A DNA stretch of 50,136 nt. Source: JAYUDN01 sp043739785 (GTDB lineage Bacteria > Patescibacteriota > Gracilibacteria > BD1-5 > UBA2023). The stretch is from positions 1-50,136 of the forward strand of contig JAYUDN010000006.1 of the NCBI GenBank assembly GCA_043739785.1, in the 5' to 3' direction. Every line of letters starts with the position of its first letter. Position 1 is the stretch's first letter. The notes beneath the pieces were generated by a model that searched no databases, had not been told where the DNA came from, and was given only the letters and a program-made list of their open reading frames with translations. Below, piece after piece: positions 11,196-21,085 of this stretch. The position numbers and the translations under genes were made by a program.

Positions 11196-12464
11196 CTAGT
11201 CACCTCTGGCCTTCATCGCTTCGAGAATCCGTTCGAGCGCGACAACATAAGCTCCGGTTCGAAGCATCACCTTATGCTCGGTAGCACTTATGAGTACTCA
11301 TGTGAGTGCTGTTTCCATCTTGAGCTTGAGTTTCTCCTGGACCTCAGAGCGAGACCAGAAATAATTGGCATTGTTTTGTACCTGTTCGAAATACGAGACC
11401 GTCACTCCTCCAGCATTTGCAAGGATATCTGGGATGACCGGGATTCATTTCTCGAAGAGTACCGTATCCGCATCGGGAGTAATAGGACCATTGGCGAGTT
11501 CCATAATCAGGGAGGCTTTCACTTTCGCCGCATTATCACTCGTAATCTGATTCTCGAGAGCCGCTGGGATGAGGATATCGCACTTGAGCTCCAGAAGCTC
11601 GCTGTTGGAAATCTGAGCGAAATCCCCCCTGCCCCCTTTCTCAAGGGGGAGATATTCTGAGAGTGATTTTTTGTTCTTCTTCAGTTCTACGATTTGAGAG
11701 ATATCGAGTCCTTGAGGGTCATAGATACCTCCATGAGAATCCGAAGTTCCGATGAGAATCGCCCCCGTTTTAGAAATAAGTTCGATCATATTAAGTCCGG
11801 CATTTCCCGCTCACTGAATCACTACTTTCTTCCCCTTCAGTGTATCATTTTTGGATTTCAGATAGGCTTCGAGGACATAGAGCCCTCCCTGAGCGGTTGC
11901 CGTATCACGGCCGAGGGATCCACCGATGGAGAGTGGTTTTCCGGTAAAGGTCCCCGGAGTCCAGTGTCCAACGAGACGTGAGTATTCATCCACCATCCAC
12001 GCCATAATCTGTCCGGTCGTATTCACATCAGGAGCTGGCACATCATCAAGCGGTCCAAGGTATTTGTAGAGTTTCTGAACCCATCCTCGCGAAAGTCGTT
12101 CGAGTTCTTCGACCGATAGTTCTTTCGGATTGACGATGACTCCTCACTTCCCTCCTCCGAGTGGCAGGTCAAGTGTCGCGGTCTTTATACTCATCCAAGC
12201 GGAGAGCGCCATCACCTCATCTTTGTTGACATCTTGATGGTATCGAATCCCCCCCTTATACGGGCCTCTTGCCGCATTGTGTTGGCTTCGATATCCAGTA
12301 AATAGTCGAGTAGTCCCATTGTCCATGAGGACTGGAATCGCGACTTCGATTATACGTTCTGGGAATAGGACCTTCTCAAACTGACTATCATATCTCCCCT
12401 GGAGGAATACATAGGCAGCACGCATCTGGATTTGAGCTGAGAGAAATGGATTGTTGGTGGACAT
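11196..12464 (-). CDS. gdhA: Glutamate dehydrogenase
   Basis: A 422-residue Glu/Leu/Phe/Val dehydrogenase, the usual length for the hexameric class. It interconverts glutamate and 2-oxoglutarate plus ammonium with NAD(P). The N-terminal domain shows ARGPYKGGIRYHQDV and DLPLGGGKGG, where the Gly after the catalytic-site Lys is TGA 12144. The Rossmann domain shows VVIQGAGNAG, where the first Gly of the dinucleotide motif is TGA 11811. Both are invariant positions and are among the best evidence for code 25 here. The start ATG 12464 fits the family. It lies downstream of the aminotransferase but has its own promoter (12520-12547) and terminator, so it is its own unit. Its likely role is to recycle the glutamate made by the aminotransferase. 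The NAD versus NADP preference is not clear. Confidence 0.95.
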
Positions 12465-12472
12465 AAAAAGTG

Positions 12473-12517
12473 AAAGTTAAAAGTTAAAAGTTAAAAGTTA
12501 AAAGTTAAAAGTTAAAA
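12473..12517. repeat. Heptamer tandem repeat (AAAAGTT)n
   Basis: About six head-to-tail copies of the 7-base unit GTTAAAA in the leader of the glutamate dehydrogenase gene, between its promoter and start codon. The same unit in the other orientation is at 34712-34744. Confidence 0.85.
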
Positions 12518-12519
12518 AA

Positions 12520-12547
12520 ATTGTATCTGAATAAGTATTGAAGTCAA
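12520..12547 (-). promoter_or_regulatory. Promoter of glutamate dehydrogenase
   Basis: On the minus strand TTGACT is followed after 16 bases by TACAAT, close to the sigma-70 consensus. It gives a leader of about 50 bases that contains the heptamer repeat. A perfect palindrome lies just upstream. Confidence 0.65.
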
Positions 12548-12553
12548 TCTATA

Positions 12554-12570
12554 ATGAGAATAATTCTCAT
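12554..12570. promoter_or_regulatory. 17-bp palindrome upstream of the gdhA promoter, possible operator
   Basis: ATGAGAATAATTCTCAT is a perfect 8-1-8 inverted repeat just upstream of the -35 box. It resembles the 7-1-7 layout of Fur-family sites, but that is analogy only. Its first 15 bases recur upstream of the surface-protein gene at 29300. Confidence 0.5.
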
Positions 12571-12575
12571 ATTAA

Positions 12576-13997
12576 CTATTGCTTTTTATTGACACTCGTT
12601 CGTGACATATTATTTGCCACCGTTTTCAGAGATTTTTTCAGCGCTTCAAACCCTCGATCAATCTCTTTATAGCTGATCACAATCGGTGGTTCGATTCGTG
12701 AAGTGATAGCACTATTGAGGGTTCCAGCAATCAGTACGCCATTTTTGAAGAGTTCTGCCGTCACCTGGTACCCAATCTCAGAGGATTGGAAGTGTTGAGC
12801 CATGAGGAGTCACTTTCCGGAAACATGGGAGTAGATTTGTGGATATTTCTGGACGAGTTTTTGGAGTTTTGCCATCATATAGGTCCCCTTCTCTTCCGCC
12901 TGTTTCGGATAGTCATCTCGAAGAGCGACATGGATCGCCGCGATGGCAGCGCTACAAGCGAGCGCTCCACCTCCAGTCGTGGTCGTATGGATGAATGGAT
13001 TCGGGTGCATCATACATTGCCAGATTTCTTCCGTAGAGACAAACGCGGATATCGGCATCACTCCCCCACCGAGGGACTTCGCCATGGTCATAATATCGGG
13101 AACAACGCCCCAGTGATCGACCCCCCACATTTTCCCGGTGCGACCCATCCCGGTCTGTACTTCATCTGCGATGAGGAGCACGCCATGTTTCTTGGTCGCT
13201 TCACGTATTCGTGGCCAGAAATCATCGGGTGGGACAATAGCACCGGCTTCTCACTGGATAGGTTCCATCATCACGGCGGCAATCCCGACACCAACCGTTT
13301 CGCAGATTTCGAGTTGTCGTTCGACGGCTTCAGCATCTCCATACGGTACGTGGTAGACTGGGCCTCCGTAGAGCTGACCGACGGGCTCTCGGTAGTCCTT
13401 CTTTCCGATCATCGAAAGCGACCCCATCGTTTTCCCATGGAATCCCTTGACCGCGACGATAAACCCTGCCTTTTTTGTATACATTTTCGCGAGTTTGATC
13501 GCTCATTCATTGGCTTCCGTTCCACTTCCAGCAAAAAATGAATACTTCAGATCTCCTGGAGTGACATCAGCAATGAGTCGAGCGAGTACGCCTCGAAGCG
13601 GATCGATGAGTTCCTGTGAAGGCATCGGTGTATGAAGGAGCTGGGCCTGGACCGCCGCAACCACATCTGGATTTGACCATCCATGATTCATCATCCCGTA
13701 TCCACCGAGCCAGTCAATATACTCTCGTCCGAGGACATCTTGAAAGATGGCTCACTTCCCTTTCCACTCAACCGCCACACAGTCACCAGGGATAATCCCA
13801 CAGTGATCTGCCAGCGTCACTGACTTTCGATAATCAAGCCATCCTGCATTGAAGTGTTCGCGAAAGTTATAGAGTGATTCTTTGATAATCCAGCCGGCTT
13901 CATCTGGGAGAGGATCATTCGGTTGTTTGATAACATCGAGCCACTTCGCACTGTATTCGAGGATTTTCTTCTTTTTTTCTTTCATATGTATGCTCAT
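12576..13997 (-). CDS. patA: Putrescine aminotransferase (class III, PLP-dependent)
   Basis: A 473-residue class-III aminotransferase resembling E. coli PatA along its whole length: FNAGWLDYRKSVT near the N-terminus, TPGDLKYSFFAGSGTEANEG, GAFHGKTMGS-type region (GFHGKTMGSLS), the DEVQTGMGRTGKMW motif with the PLP-contacting Asp, the Schiff-base Lys in TMAKSLGGGVMPI, and the C-terminal AGTLN..ITSRIEPP. PatA moves the amino group of putrescine to 2-oxoglutarate, giving 4-aminobutanal and glutamate. In-frame TGA codons include those at 12804, 13182, 13485, 13695 and 13749 regions, all at plausible Gly positions. ATG 13997 is used; an internal ATG four codons later is also possible. It follows the membrane-protein gene by 31 bases and the aldehyde dehydrogenase is upstream in the same direction, so one operon is likely. 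Related cadaverine, ornithine or acetylornithine substrates cannot be excluded. Confidence 0.88.
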
Positions 13998-14028
13998 AAA
14001 AAATAAAGTAATTTCAGTCTAGCACAAT

Positions 14029-14652
14029 TTAATTTCGAAAGCAAAAGAATGCGGCAATTCGGTACCCCCATTTTCCACGAATATATCGACCCCTGAGTTT
14101 GATAAGGAGTCCGATAGAAATATTGGCAAAAACCGCATAAAACCAGAAAAATGAATTCTCAAATGTAAAAAATGGGAGGGAGATGAGGAGACAGGAAAGA
14201 GAAAGTGCCGTGGTAAACCAAACAAGAGCATCCTCTGTCCTTGGATCCATCCATACCTTCTTGATGGTCGGAAGGGAGACGATCATATCGACCACCACCA
14301 TAGCTACCACTGCTTCTCGCATCCCATAGATATTGATCCCGATAATGACGAAAACCGCAAGCAAAAGGGAAAGATAATCAAATCGCGAGAGTTGGATCTT
14401 ACGTATCATCCACCACCCACAGCTCAGTCCTATTGCGAGGGCGATGGTTCGAGAAACCACTGAAAACAGTGACCAGTTCCACCCATTTACCTCGAAGAGG
14501 ATATACGTATTCGTCGCGGCAAACAGAAACCAGATGGTCCAACTAAAAGGATGAGGCACGACTCTTCCGTAAAATACGTGGTATATATACGGGATAAATC
14601 CGACCATATAGAGCATGGTGGAAATCAATGAAAAGAGGAGCGCTTGTGACAT
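14029..14652 (-). CDS. Multi-pass membrane protein, possibly PQ-loop/SWEET-like
   Basis: A 207-residue protein with about seven hydrophobic segments and short polar loops. The N-terminal segment MLYMVGFIPYIYHVFYG followed by PHPFSWTIW, and a later SLPTIKKVWMDP followed by DALVWF, look like two related halves in the style of PQ-loop or SemiSWEET carriers. I infer this from pattern only. It starts 8 bases after the aldehyde dehydrogenase stop and ends 31 bases before the aminotransferase start. That position suggests a transporter or regulator tied to the polyamine pathway. There are no in-frame TGA codons. Confidence 0.7.
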   Translation of the reverse strand: MSQALLFSLISTMLYMVGFIPYIYHVFYGRVVPHPFSWTIWFLFAATNTYILFEVNGWNWSLFSVVSRTIALAIGLSCGWWMIRKIQLSRFDYLSLLLAVFVIIGINIYGMREAVVAMVVVDMIVSLPTIKKVWMDPRTEDALVWFTTALSLSCLLISLPFFTFENSFFWFYAVFANISIGLLIKLRGRYIRGKWGYRIAAFFCFRN

Positions 14653-14660
14653 AGGAGCAA

Positions 14661-16052
14661 TTATACGTTTCTGGAAATCTTGGGTTCTGAAATCACTTTG
14701 ATATTACAGAGTTCGTGGAATCCCCATTTTCCATGCTCGCGACCGATTCCAGAAGCCTTGTATCCACCGAACGGATCTGATGGGATACAGTAGTTTACAT
14801 TGTTGCGCTGAACCATCCCACTTTTGATATGCCGAGCGAGGATATCGAATACTCGGTCATCCTCAGTAAAGATATAGGCTCCAAGTCCATACTCCGTATC
14901 ATTAGCAAGCTCTATAGCTTCACTGAGAGTTTCGTACGGTACTATAGGGAGTATCGGACCAAATACTTCTTCTCTCCAGACTCGCATATCAGTTTTGACG
15001 TTTCCGAGGAGAATGAGTGGCATATAGGCACCCTTGAGAGATTCACTTGGGGTGTTGACCGCGAGTACTTTTGCCCCAAGGAGGAGAGCATTTTGGAGCT
15101 GAGATTGGACGGCCCGAAGCTGATGTTCAGAGACGAGTGGACCGACATCAACGGTTTCATCGAGGGCATTCCCTATCTTTTTCGAGAGGAGTTTTTCTCT
15201 GAGTTTCAAGACGAGTTCCTCATACCGAGAGCTGTGTACGATGAGCCGTTTGAGTCCATCACACATCTGACCCGAGTTCGAGAATCGCATAAAATATATC
15301 GTCTCTAGAACACTATCGATATCCGCATCTTCCGTGACAATGCCTGGAGCCGATCCTCCGAGTTCCATCACCGCTGGGATTCCTTTTTCGAGGGCCTTTC
15401 GAGCGAGTCCCCTACCGACCATCGTACTTCACGTGAAGGTAATCCCATCGATCCCTTGATCCGTGAGGAAATCTCCCGTCTTTCCATCCCCATAGACCTC
15501 CATCCAGACTCATTCGGGAAGCGATGATTCCGCGATAATAGAAGCTATAAGCTTTCCAGTGAGGATGACTTCCTTCGATATTTTCCATACGACCGTATTC
15601 CCTGCAAGTAGTGGCTGGATACAGGCCCAGACAAAGAGCATACATGGATAATTCCACGGGGTAATCGCGGCGATCACCCCTTTCGGTTCATAGTAGACAG
15701 TATGGATTTCAGTCTCATTTTCGAAGACGACTTCAGGAGAGAGGTATTTTTGAGCATTCTCGAGGTACCAGAGAAAATAGTTGAGCCCATACTGGACTTC
15801 ATCTCGGGCGAGTCGGATCGGCATTCCCATTTCCCGAGCCACACTCATAGCGATCGTTTCTTTTTTGAGAAGGAGTCGCGTGTAGACATCTTGCAAGAGG
15901 TTGATCCGATCTATCAATGGTGTCTCAGACCAGAGAAATTGAGCCTTTCGCGAAGCTGCGACCATTTCGATCATGGTAGATTCTGGAGTAGTATCTACGA
16001 AGTCGATCACACTATAGGTATCTGAAGGGTTGGTGGAAGAAATACGAGTCAT
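14661..16052 (-). CDS. Aldehyde dehydrogenase (succinate-semialdehyde / 4-aminobutanal dehydrogenase type)
   Basis: A 463-residue NAD(P)-dependent aldehyde dehydrogenase. Visible landmarks are the TPWNYPC substrate/cofactor loop, WKISKEV, FTGSTMVGR (whose Gly is a TGA codon), the general base E230 in MELGGSAPG, the nucleophile C264 in NSGQMCDG, and EEVFGPILPI and PFGGYKASGIGREHG near the end. The closest group is the succinate-semialdehyde dehydrogenase-like branch. Next to a putrescine aminotransferase it most likely oxidises 4-aminobutanal to GABA, or a later semialdehyde; the substrate is inferred from context. It is the first gene of the run that continues with the membrane protein and patA. 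A 24-bp inverted repeat covers its promoter region. Confidence 0.9.
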
Positions 16053-16062
16053 AGAAAAATAA

Positions 16063-16086
16063 AGTATGATGATATAGTATCATACT
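16063..16086. promoter_or_regulatory. Inverted repeat in front of the catabolic operon, possible operator
   Basis: AGTATGAT and ATCATACT are perfect 8-base arms separated by 8 bases, starting 10 bases before the start codon of the aldehyde dehydrogenase. The spacer includes an ACTATATC stretch that could be the -10 region. A repressor site is inferred. Confidence 0.45.
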
Positions 16087-16100
16087 CTTTCCTAAATAGC

Positions 16101-16134
16101 AAAAATCCCCACTCAAAATAAAGAAGGGATATTT
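16101..16134 (-). terminator. Probable weak terminator after the 203-residue gene
   Basis: On the minus strand a short stem ATCCC / GGGAT with a long loop is followed by TTTTT. It lies just after the stop at 16145. Confidence 0.45.
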
Positions 16135-16144
16135 ATATATAATG

Positions 16145-16756
16145 TTACCCTTTCTGGGTATTAGTACTACCTCATATTTTCGCTCATCTTGCCTGCATAC
16201 AAATGGCATCGAGCTGAGTGAATATCTCTTCGAAAGGTGCACAGTTTTGTTTATTAAAGAGTCGTTCGGTTCACAATCAAGGAATGGATAATTCAATTCT
16301 AAAAAGCATTATTCTCGCGGCCAAAAGTCGAACCAAATCATCATACAATTTATCCATGGTTGGTGAAGGTGTACTCATATCAGTCGTATCTTCATTTGTA
16401 CCCCCTACCTGTTGCATTTTTTCCGAGTGTTCGATAACGCAATCCCAGAATCTGTCAGATAATGCTCGAGGAATTTGGGTTTCTCTCGACAGATATACTC
16501 ACAAATCGGAATACAACTTATTTTTTACTACTGTATTCATCGGGTCTTGTGTAGACTCTGGTTTTGCATTATTATCAATGCCTATTTGAGAATATATCGT
16601 ATTCATGTCTTTTAATCGTCAGACCATAAGATTATCTATAGCATCAAGTGTTTTGCGAAAGTCAGGAATAATAGCCACGATAGATTGCGCTCCTGATGGA
16701 AGAATAAATCATGGAACTCATTCTTGTGCAATAGGTTGAGAGGACTGATTGAGCAT
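16145..16756 (-). CDS. Hypothetical protein, 203 residues
   Basis: With TGA as Gly, ATG 16756 to TAA 16145 is open (MLNQSSQPIAQEGVPGFILP.. ending in GGSTNTQKG). It is a soluble, mixed-charge protein with no signal peptide or membrane segment and no motif I recognise. A helical stretch around LYDDLVRLLAARIMLFRIEL suggests an alpha-helical fold. The frame contains seven TGA codons and is invisible in the standard code. It follows the frameshifted gene at 16880-17322 by 123 bases, where a TTGACA/TATAAT-like sequence lies. Family unknown. Confidence 0.75.
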
Positions 16757-16879
16757 AGAGAGAAAATTATTTAGGGAAGGTAGTATTTTTTATTATATTG
16801 TCAACTAAATTAATGGTGATTTATTACGACATGAATGATATACGTCTCAATAGTAAAGCCTCTAAAATTAGAGATAGTT

Positions 16880-17322
16880 TTATGAATCCACTTTTCCGTG
16901 AAAACTCTCTTGAAATTCTTGTATTAAATTTCTAATTTCTGAAATAATTTGAGGATATTCTCAGAATACAATAATAGCATCATCGAACATAAGTCTTTGT
17001 CTTTCGCTTTCTCTATATCAAGATTCTCAACATTTGAGTAAAATCTGCATCGGTAAACGTACAATTTCTAATCTTACCCATGCCAGGTACTTTGAACTAT
17101 TGTTTCCGAGTTCACCAAGTCTCGAAATATGAATATCTCGTATTTTTTTCAACCTTCTCGTATTGAGAGAAAACCAGGATTACAAAGAACCTCAAAAGCA
17201 AGTTCTTGTCGATTCTTGATAACCTGGTGGGTCATATATCCGAGTGGTTCTTTGTATGGATCTCCAAATGTTGGAATATCTGGATTATACTGTCAAAATT
17301 CTGGCTTCAATCTTTTTTTCAT
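16880..17322 (-). CDS. Hypothetical protein requiring a -1 frameshift at an A7 run
   Basis: The N-terminal frame (MKKRLKPEFGQYNPDIPTFG.., ATG 17322) and the C-terminal frame (..ERQRLMFDDAIIVFGEYPQI.., TAA 16880) both read as protein. The first runs into a TAA about 22 codons after 17150, and the second is closed upstream. They join if the ribosome shifts -1 at TGA AAA AAA (17143-17149), a classical A-AAA-AAA slippery heptamer, giving 147 residues and the plausible junction REGGKK-IRDIHISRLGEL. The total of 443 bases fits a single -1 shift. Alternatives are a homopolymer error or a decaying gene. Function unknown. A near-consensus promoter sits 6 bases upstream of the ATG. Confidence 0.6.
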
Positions 17323-17328
17323 AAAGGA

Positions 17329-17356
17329 ATAATACCTGGTCAATCGGTATTGTCAA
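17329..17356 (-). promoter_or_regulatory. Promoter for a probably leaderless transcript
   Basis: TTGACA, 16 bases, TATTAT, then only 6 bases to the ATG at 17322. The expected start of transcription falls on or next to the start codon. Confidence 0.6.
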
Positions 17357-17513
17357 ATATATTTTTTAGTTTTTTATAAATATTTTACTTTTCCTTCATT
17401 TTCTATACAATCCGCTCAATAAAGTTTAATAGTTAGGTACTATTTCCGTTCGAAAGAACTGTCACATAACCTTCTATAAAACTGAGAAACTGTTATCCTG
17501 TAATACTCTCCCT

Positions 17514-19013
17514 ATGGCCCGCTGAGAAACTATCATCCGCTTCGACGAAGTCACTTTTGGATTCTCTCCTTCGAAACCACTCCTCGATGAGGTGGATTTT
17601 TCGGTACGAGAAGGGGCGAAGATTACGATCATGGGGCAAAATGGAGCAGGAAAGAGTACGATTTTTAAGCTTATTATCAAGGAACTCGCTTCAAAAGAGG
17701 GACGCATACTGATAACGGGCGGCACCCATATCGCGATAGCGAAGCAGGTGATGCCTCACGATGATAAACTCCTTACGATCCAGGCATTTTTCCGAAAGTA
17801 TTCGAGAAGTGACGCCCACAATATCGACCGAGATATCAGAGATGCCCTCGATGCGGTGGACTTTGTCCCGGTCGTGCCCGTCGGCTCGACGATGACGAAG
17901 GAAGAAGTATTTACCAATTTTCTCAATCGCGTAGTCGGAAGCTTCTCAGGCGGACAGCAGGCTCGCCTCCTCCTCGCAAGTGCCCTCATCCAGAAGCCAG
18001 ATATACTCCTCCTCGATGAGCCGACGAACAACCTCGACACCGCAGGGATCTGGCACCTGACGGAGTTTCTCCAGAACTACGACAAGACCGTGCTCGTCAT
18101 CTCCCATGATGCCGAGTTTCTCAATGCCTTCACGGATGGTATCCTCTACCTCGACGTCTTCACGCGCAAGGTCGAGCAATTCGTCGGGAACTACCATGAT
18201 GCGGTCGAACAGGTCGAGCGACGTATCGAAAACCAGAATCGGGAAAATGCCCGTCTCGCGAAAGAAATCCAAGCCAATAAGGATCAGGCGAATGTCTTTG
18301 CCCACAAGGGAGGAAAGCTCCGAGCGGTCGCGAAGAAAATGGTCGAAAAAGCCGAAGAGCTCGAAGCTTCGAAGGGTGAGGTTCGTCGAGAAGATAAAAC
18401 CATCCGAGAGTTCTCAATCCCGAATCAGGAAGGTGTCGGAGGAAAAATCCTCTCCCTCACGAGTGTCCAGATCATCCGAGACCACCATCCGATCGAAAAA
18501 GAGGTCAATATTACCCTCAGAAAGAATCGTCACCTCCTCCTCTCTGGACCCAATGGTATCGGGAAGTCTACCCTCCTCGAGAGCATTGCCAAAGGCACAG
18601 CGCTTGGCGCGAAAATAGGCGATAATGTAAAGATAGGATATTACCGTCAAGATTTCTCGACGCTCGACTTTTCTCAGACGGTCTGGGACTCACTGATGGA
18701 AAGTGCGAATAATAATATCAAAGAATGAGACCTTCGATCAGTCGCTGCTGGATTCCTCATCACTGGTGATATCCTCGCCAATCAGATCGGAGCGTGTAGT
18801 GAAGGTCAGAAGTGACTCATCATGTTCGCGAAGCTCGTCCTCGAAAAGCCAGGACTCCTCATCCTCGACGAACCGACTAACCATATCAACTTCCGCCACC
18901 TTCCTGTGATCGCCAAAGCCCTCGATGAATATGAGGGCACGATGGTGATGGTCTCACATATTGACGAGTTCGTTTGGCAGATCAGGATTGATGAATATCT
19001 AGAATTGGAGTAA
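17514..19013 (+). CDS. ABC-F family ATPase
   Basis: A 499-residue protein with two ABC ATPase domains and no membrane segment, as in ABC-F translation factors. Domain 1 has Walker A GQNGAGKS (41-48), signature VGSFSGGQQAR and Walker B ILLLDEPTNNLD followed by ISHD. A charged linker with many Lys and Glu residues sits between the domains. Domain 2 has GPNGIGKS, a degenerate signature ACSEGQKG, LLILDEPTNHIN and VSHIDEF. ABC-F proteins act on ribosomes (EttA/Uup type) or confer antibiotic resistance by target protection; the sequence does not show which. The start ATG 17514 gives MARGETIIRFDEV, with TGA as the fourth codon. Other TGAs are at about 18726 and 18810. It is monocistronic and ends at a perfect terminator. 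Confidence 0.92.
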
Positions 19014-19047
19014 AAAAAATCATCTCGAATTCGAGATGATTTTTTTT
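19012..19047 (+). terminator. Terminator between convergent genes
   Basis: A perfect inverted repeat (AAAAAAAATCATCTCGA / TCGAGATGATTTTTTTT) overlaps the TAA of the ABC-F gene. T runs on both strands suit it to stop the convergent gene at 19056 as well. Confidence 0.92.
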
Positions 19048-19055
19048 ATAATTAT

Positions 19056-19535
19056 CTAAACTGAAGTAACGAGTCGGTCTACAACTCATCGAACTCATCT
19101 TAATTTTTCATTTGTGCCTTTATTTCCTTTATCATTGGGTTCAAATGTTATAATCTCAACTTCTGAGGTTTTTATCGAGATTGTATCATTATCTTCGGCA
19201 TTTGCATATCCGTATACGGCATCAAGTTTTTCTTTTCTTAGAACTAATCTAATCATATCACGAATAATGGCTACTTGCGCTTTATATTCTGGGGTTCTTC
19301 TGGAAACAAAGCTAACTGGTATACCAAAGAAATCATAAATAGGTAACAGACTGAAATCATTTTGTCTTTTTTTTCAGGAACCATCTATATCAGGTAGATA
19401 TAGTTCAGGATTATCAATAATAGGTTTAATAAACCTCAATACTTCTCATTCTAATTCCATTTGAGCAAGCTGGAAACGCAAAAGTGCGGCTTGTTCAAAT
19501 CTTTCAGATGAAGATGAAGGAGAATTTGTACTCAT
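19056..19535 (-). CDS. Hypothetical protein, 159 residues
   Basis: ATG 19535 to TAG 19056, open only with TGA as Gly (six such codons). The sequence begins MSTNSPSSSSERFEQAALLR and later contains PIYDFFGIPVSFVSRRTPEYKAQVAIIRDMI. It has no signal peptide or membrane segment. The composition is AT-richer than the neighbouring ABC-F gene. I do not recognise a family. It has a textbook promoter and stands alone. Confidence 0.75.
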
Positions 19536-19564
19536 GGTTAAAAACTTTAAAAAATAGATATAGT

Positions 19565-19593
19565 ATTATAGATCTCTCTAAATAAATTGTCAA
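19565..19593 (-). promoter_or_regulatory. Consensus promoter for the 159-residue gene
   Basis: TTGACA, 17 bases, TATAAT on the minus strand: both boxes match the sigma-70 consensus exactly. The -10 box is about 29 bases from the ATG. Confidence 0.85.
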
Positions 19594-19619
19594 GTTTAAT
19601 TTGCACTTTTAATACTTTT

Positions 19620-19647
19620 TTGCATTCTATTTCATTTTTTATATAGT
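19620..19647 (+). promoter_or_regulatory. Probable promoter of the marC operon
   Basis: TTGCAT, 16 bases, TATAGT, then 8 bases to ATG 19656, so the transcript would have almost no leader. It is divergent from the promoter at 19565-19593. Confidence 0.5.
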
Positions 19648-19655
19648 AAGAACCT

Positions 19656-20294
19656 ATGTTTTTCACTATCGATACGACCATCATCGGGGTGATGATACTA
19701 TCACTTATTGCCCTGCTCGAGCCACTGACGACGCTCTCTTTTTATTCACGACTGCATCCGACGGCGAGCCCGCGTGAGTATCGAAAAGATGGTATGCGAC
19801 TTGGACTCGTTCTCCTCATCGCGATGCTCTCGACATTTTTTCTCGGGCAGTACCTCCTCACATTTTTCGGACTCAGAACTGAGTATTTCCGCATCGCAGG
19901 AGCAGTGATTCTCTTTTTTATAGCGTTTTCTATGGTACAATGAGAAGAGGCTGACGGGACTAAGATCAATAAAGTCGAGTGAGATCACCTCATCCATGAA
20001 TACCTGAATAAATGACTCATCATACCTCTTGCCTTCCCTCTAACATTCTCGGCTCCTGGTATGGCCTATGTCATCGCCATGCATGGAAATGGGATACTCA
20101 ATGGGGTGATAGCAATACTGAGCGCCGCACTGATTACCACTCTCGTCGTCATGTTTGGTGGAAATATCATTAAAAAACTTGGGGAAGCTGGCACTCACCT
20201 CATCATTCGGATACTCGGTCTCTTTCTTATGGGGGTTGCCATTCAAACACTTGGGGAAATGATATTTCTCCTGATCAAACAAAATGGACTCTAA
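19656..20294 (+). CDS. MarC family integral membrane protein
   Basis: A 212-residue protein with about six membrane segments. It matches the MarC/UPF0056 family in length and in the segments LIALLEPLTTLSFY, LAFPLTFSAPG (the family's central Pro/Gly-rich loop) and LGEAGTHLIIRILGLFLMGVAIQT near the end. In MarC proteins the physiological role is unsettled. Three TGA codons (19941, 19980, 20013) sit in the cytoplasmic loop and next segment. The stop is followed after 3 bases by the next gene, so the genes marC, DUF817 and GIY-YIG form an operon. Confidence 0.85.
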
Positions 20295-20297
20295 AAT

Positions 20298-21080
20298 ATG
20301 AAAGGAATCCTCTTTGACTTTCTCATTTTCACCTACAAACAAGCCTATGCTTGTATTTTTGGATTCTTTCTTGTCTTCATTATCATACTTACGAAATACT
20401 ACTATCCGCTCGACTGAATCATTTACCGATATGATTTCCTCTTTCTCTCAGCCATTATCTTTCAGGTCGTCCTCATCGTCACCAAACTAGAGTCTTGGAG
20501 AGAAGTCGGAGTGATTGCTATCTTCCACATCGTCGCGACTGTTATGGAAGTCTTCAAGACGAGTCCCAGTATCGCCTCATGGAGCTATCCAGAAGGTTTT
20601 GTTATCGGTATTATGGGAGTGCCCCTCTTTGCGGGATTTATGTATTCCGCGGTCGGGAGTTACATCGCTCGAGTCTGGAGGATATTCGATTTTCGATATA
20701 CTGACTACCCAAGTAAGGCTGCTACTATCGGACTCTGACTCGCCGTTTATATCAATTTTTTCTCTCACCACTTTATCCCGGATCTCCGCTATATAATACT
20801 CATCATAACACTCTATCTCTTCCGTCATACACAGATACACTTTCGACCCGATACACGGTACTACTCGATGAGCCTCGTCGTCGGATTCTGACTCGTGGCG
20901 TTTGTGATATGGATCGCGGAAAATATCGCTACCTCTATGCATATCTGGATCTATCCTTCTCAGACCCATATCTGGCATATGGTAAGCCCTGAAAAAATAC
21001 TTGCCTGGTTTCTCCTCATGATTATCAGCTTTGTCCTCGTATCCCTCGTCCATAAGCCACAGCCGTATCGTCAACACTAA
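20298..21080 (+). CDS. DUF817 family membrane protein
   Basis: A 260-residue membrane protein with about eight hydrophobic segments. The conserved core of DUF817 (YoaT-like) is clear: FHIVATVMEVFKTSPSIASW, GVPLFAGFMYSAVGSYIARVW, YINFFSHHFIPDLR and WIAENIATSMHIWIYPSQ followed by WHMVSPEK and ISFVLVSLVHK. The family has no established biochemical function. TGA codons encode Gly at three places, including the end of the segment SLVVGFG. It starts 3 bases after marC and ends 5 bases before the next gene, so co-translation is likely. Confidence 0.85.
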
Positions 21081-21085
21081 TACCT

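Noticed and set aside
12473..12517. CRISPR array
   Set aside because: The repeat unit is 7 bases without spacers. No array with repeats and unique spacers, and no cas gene, is seen in the window.
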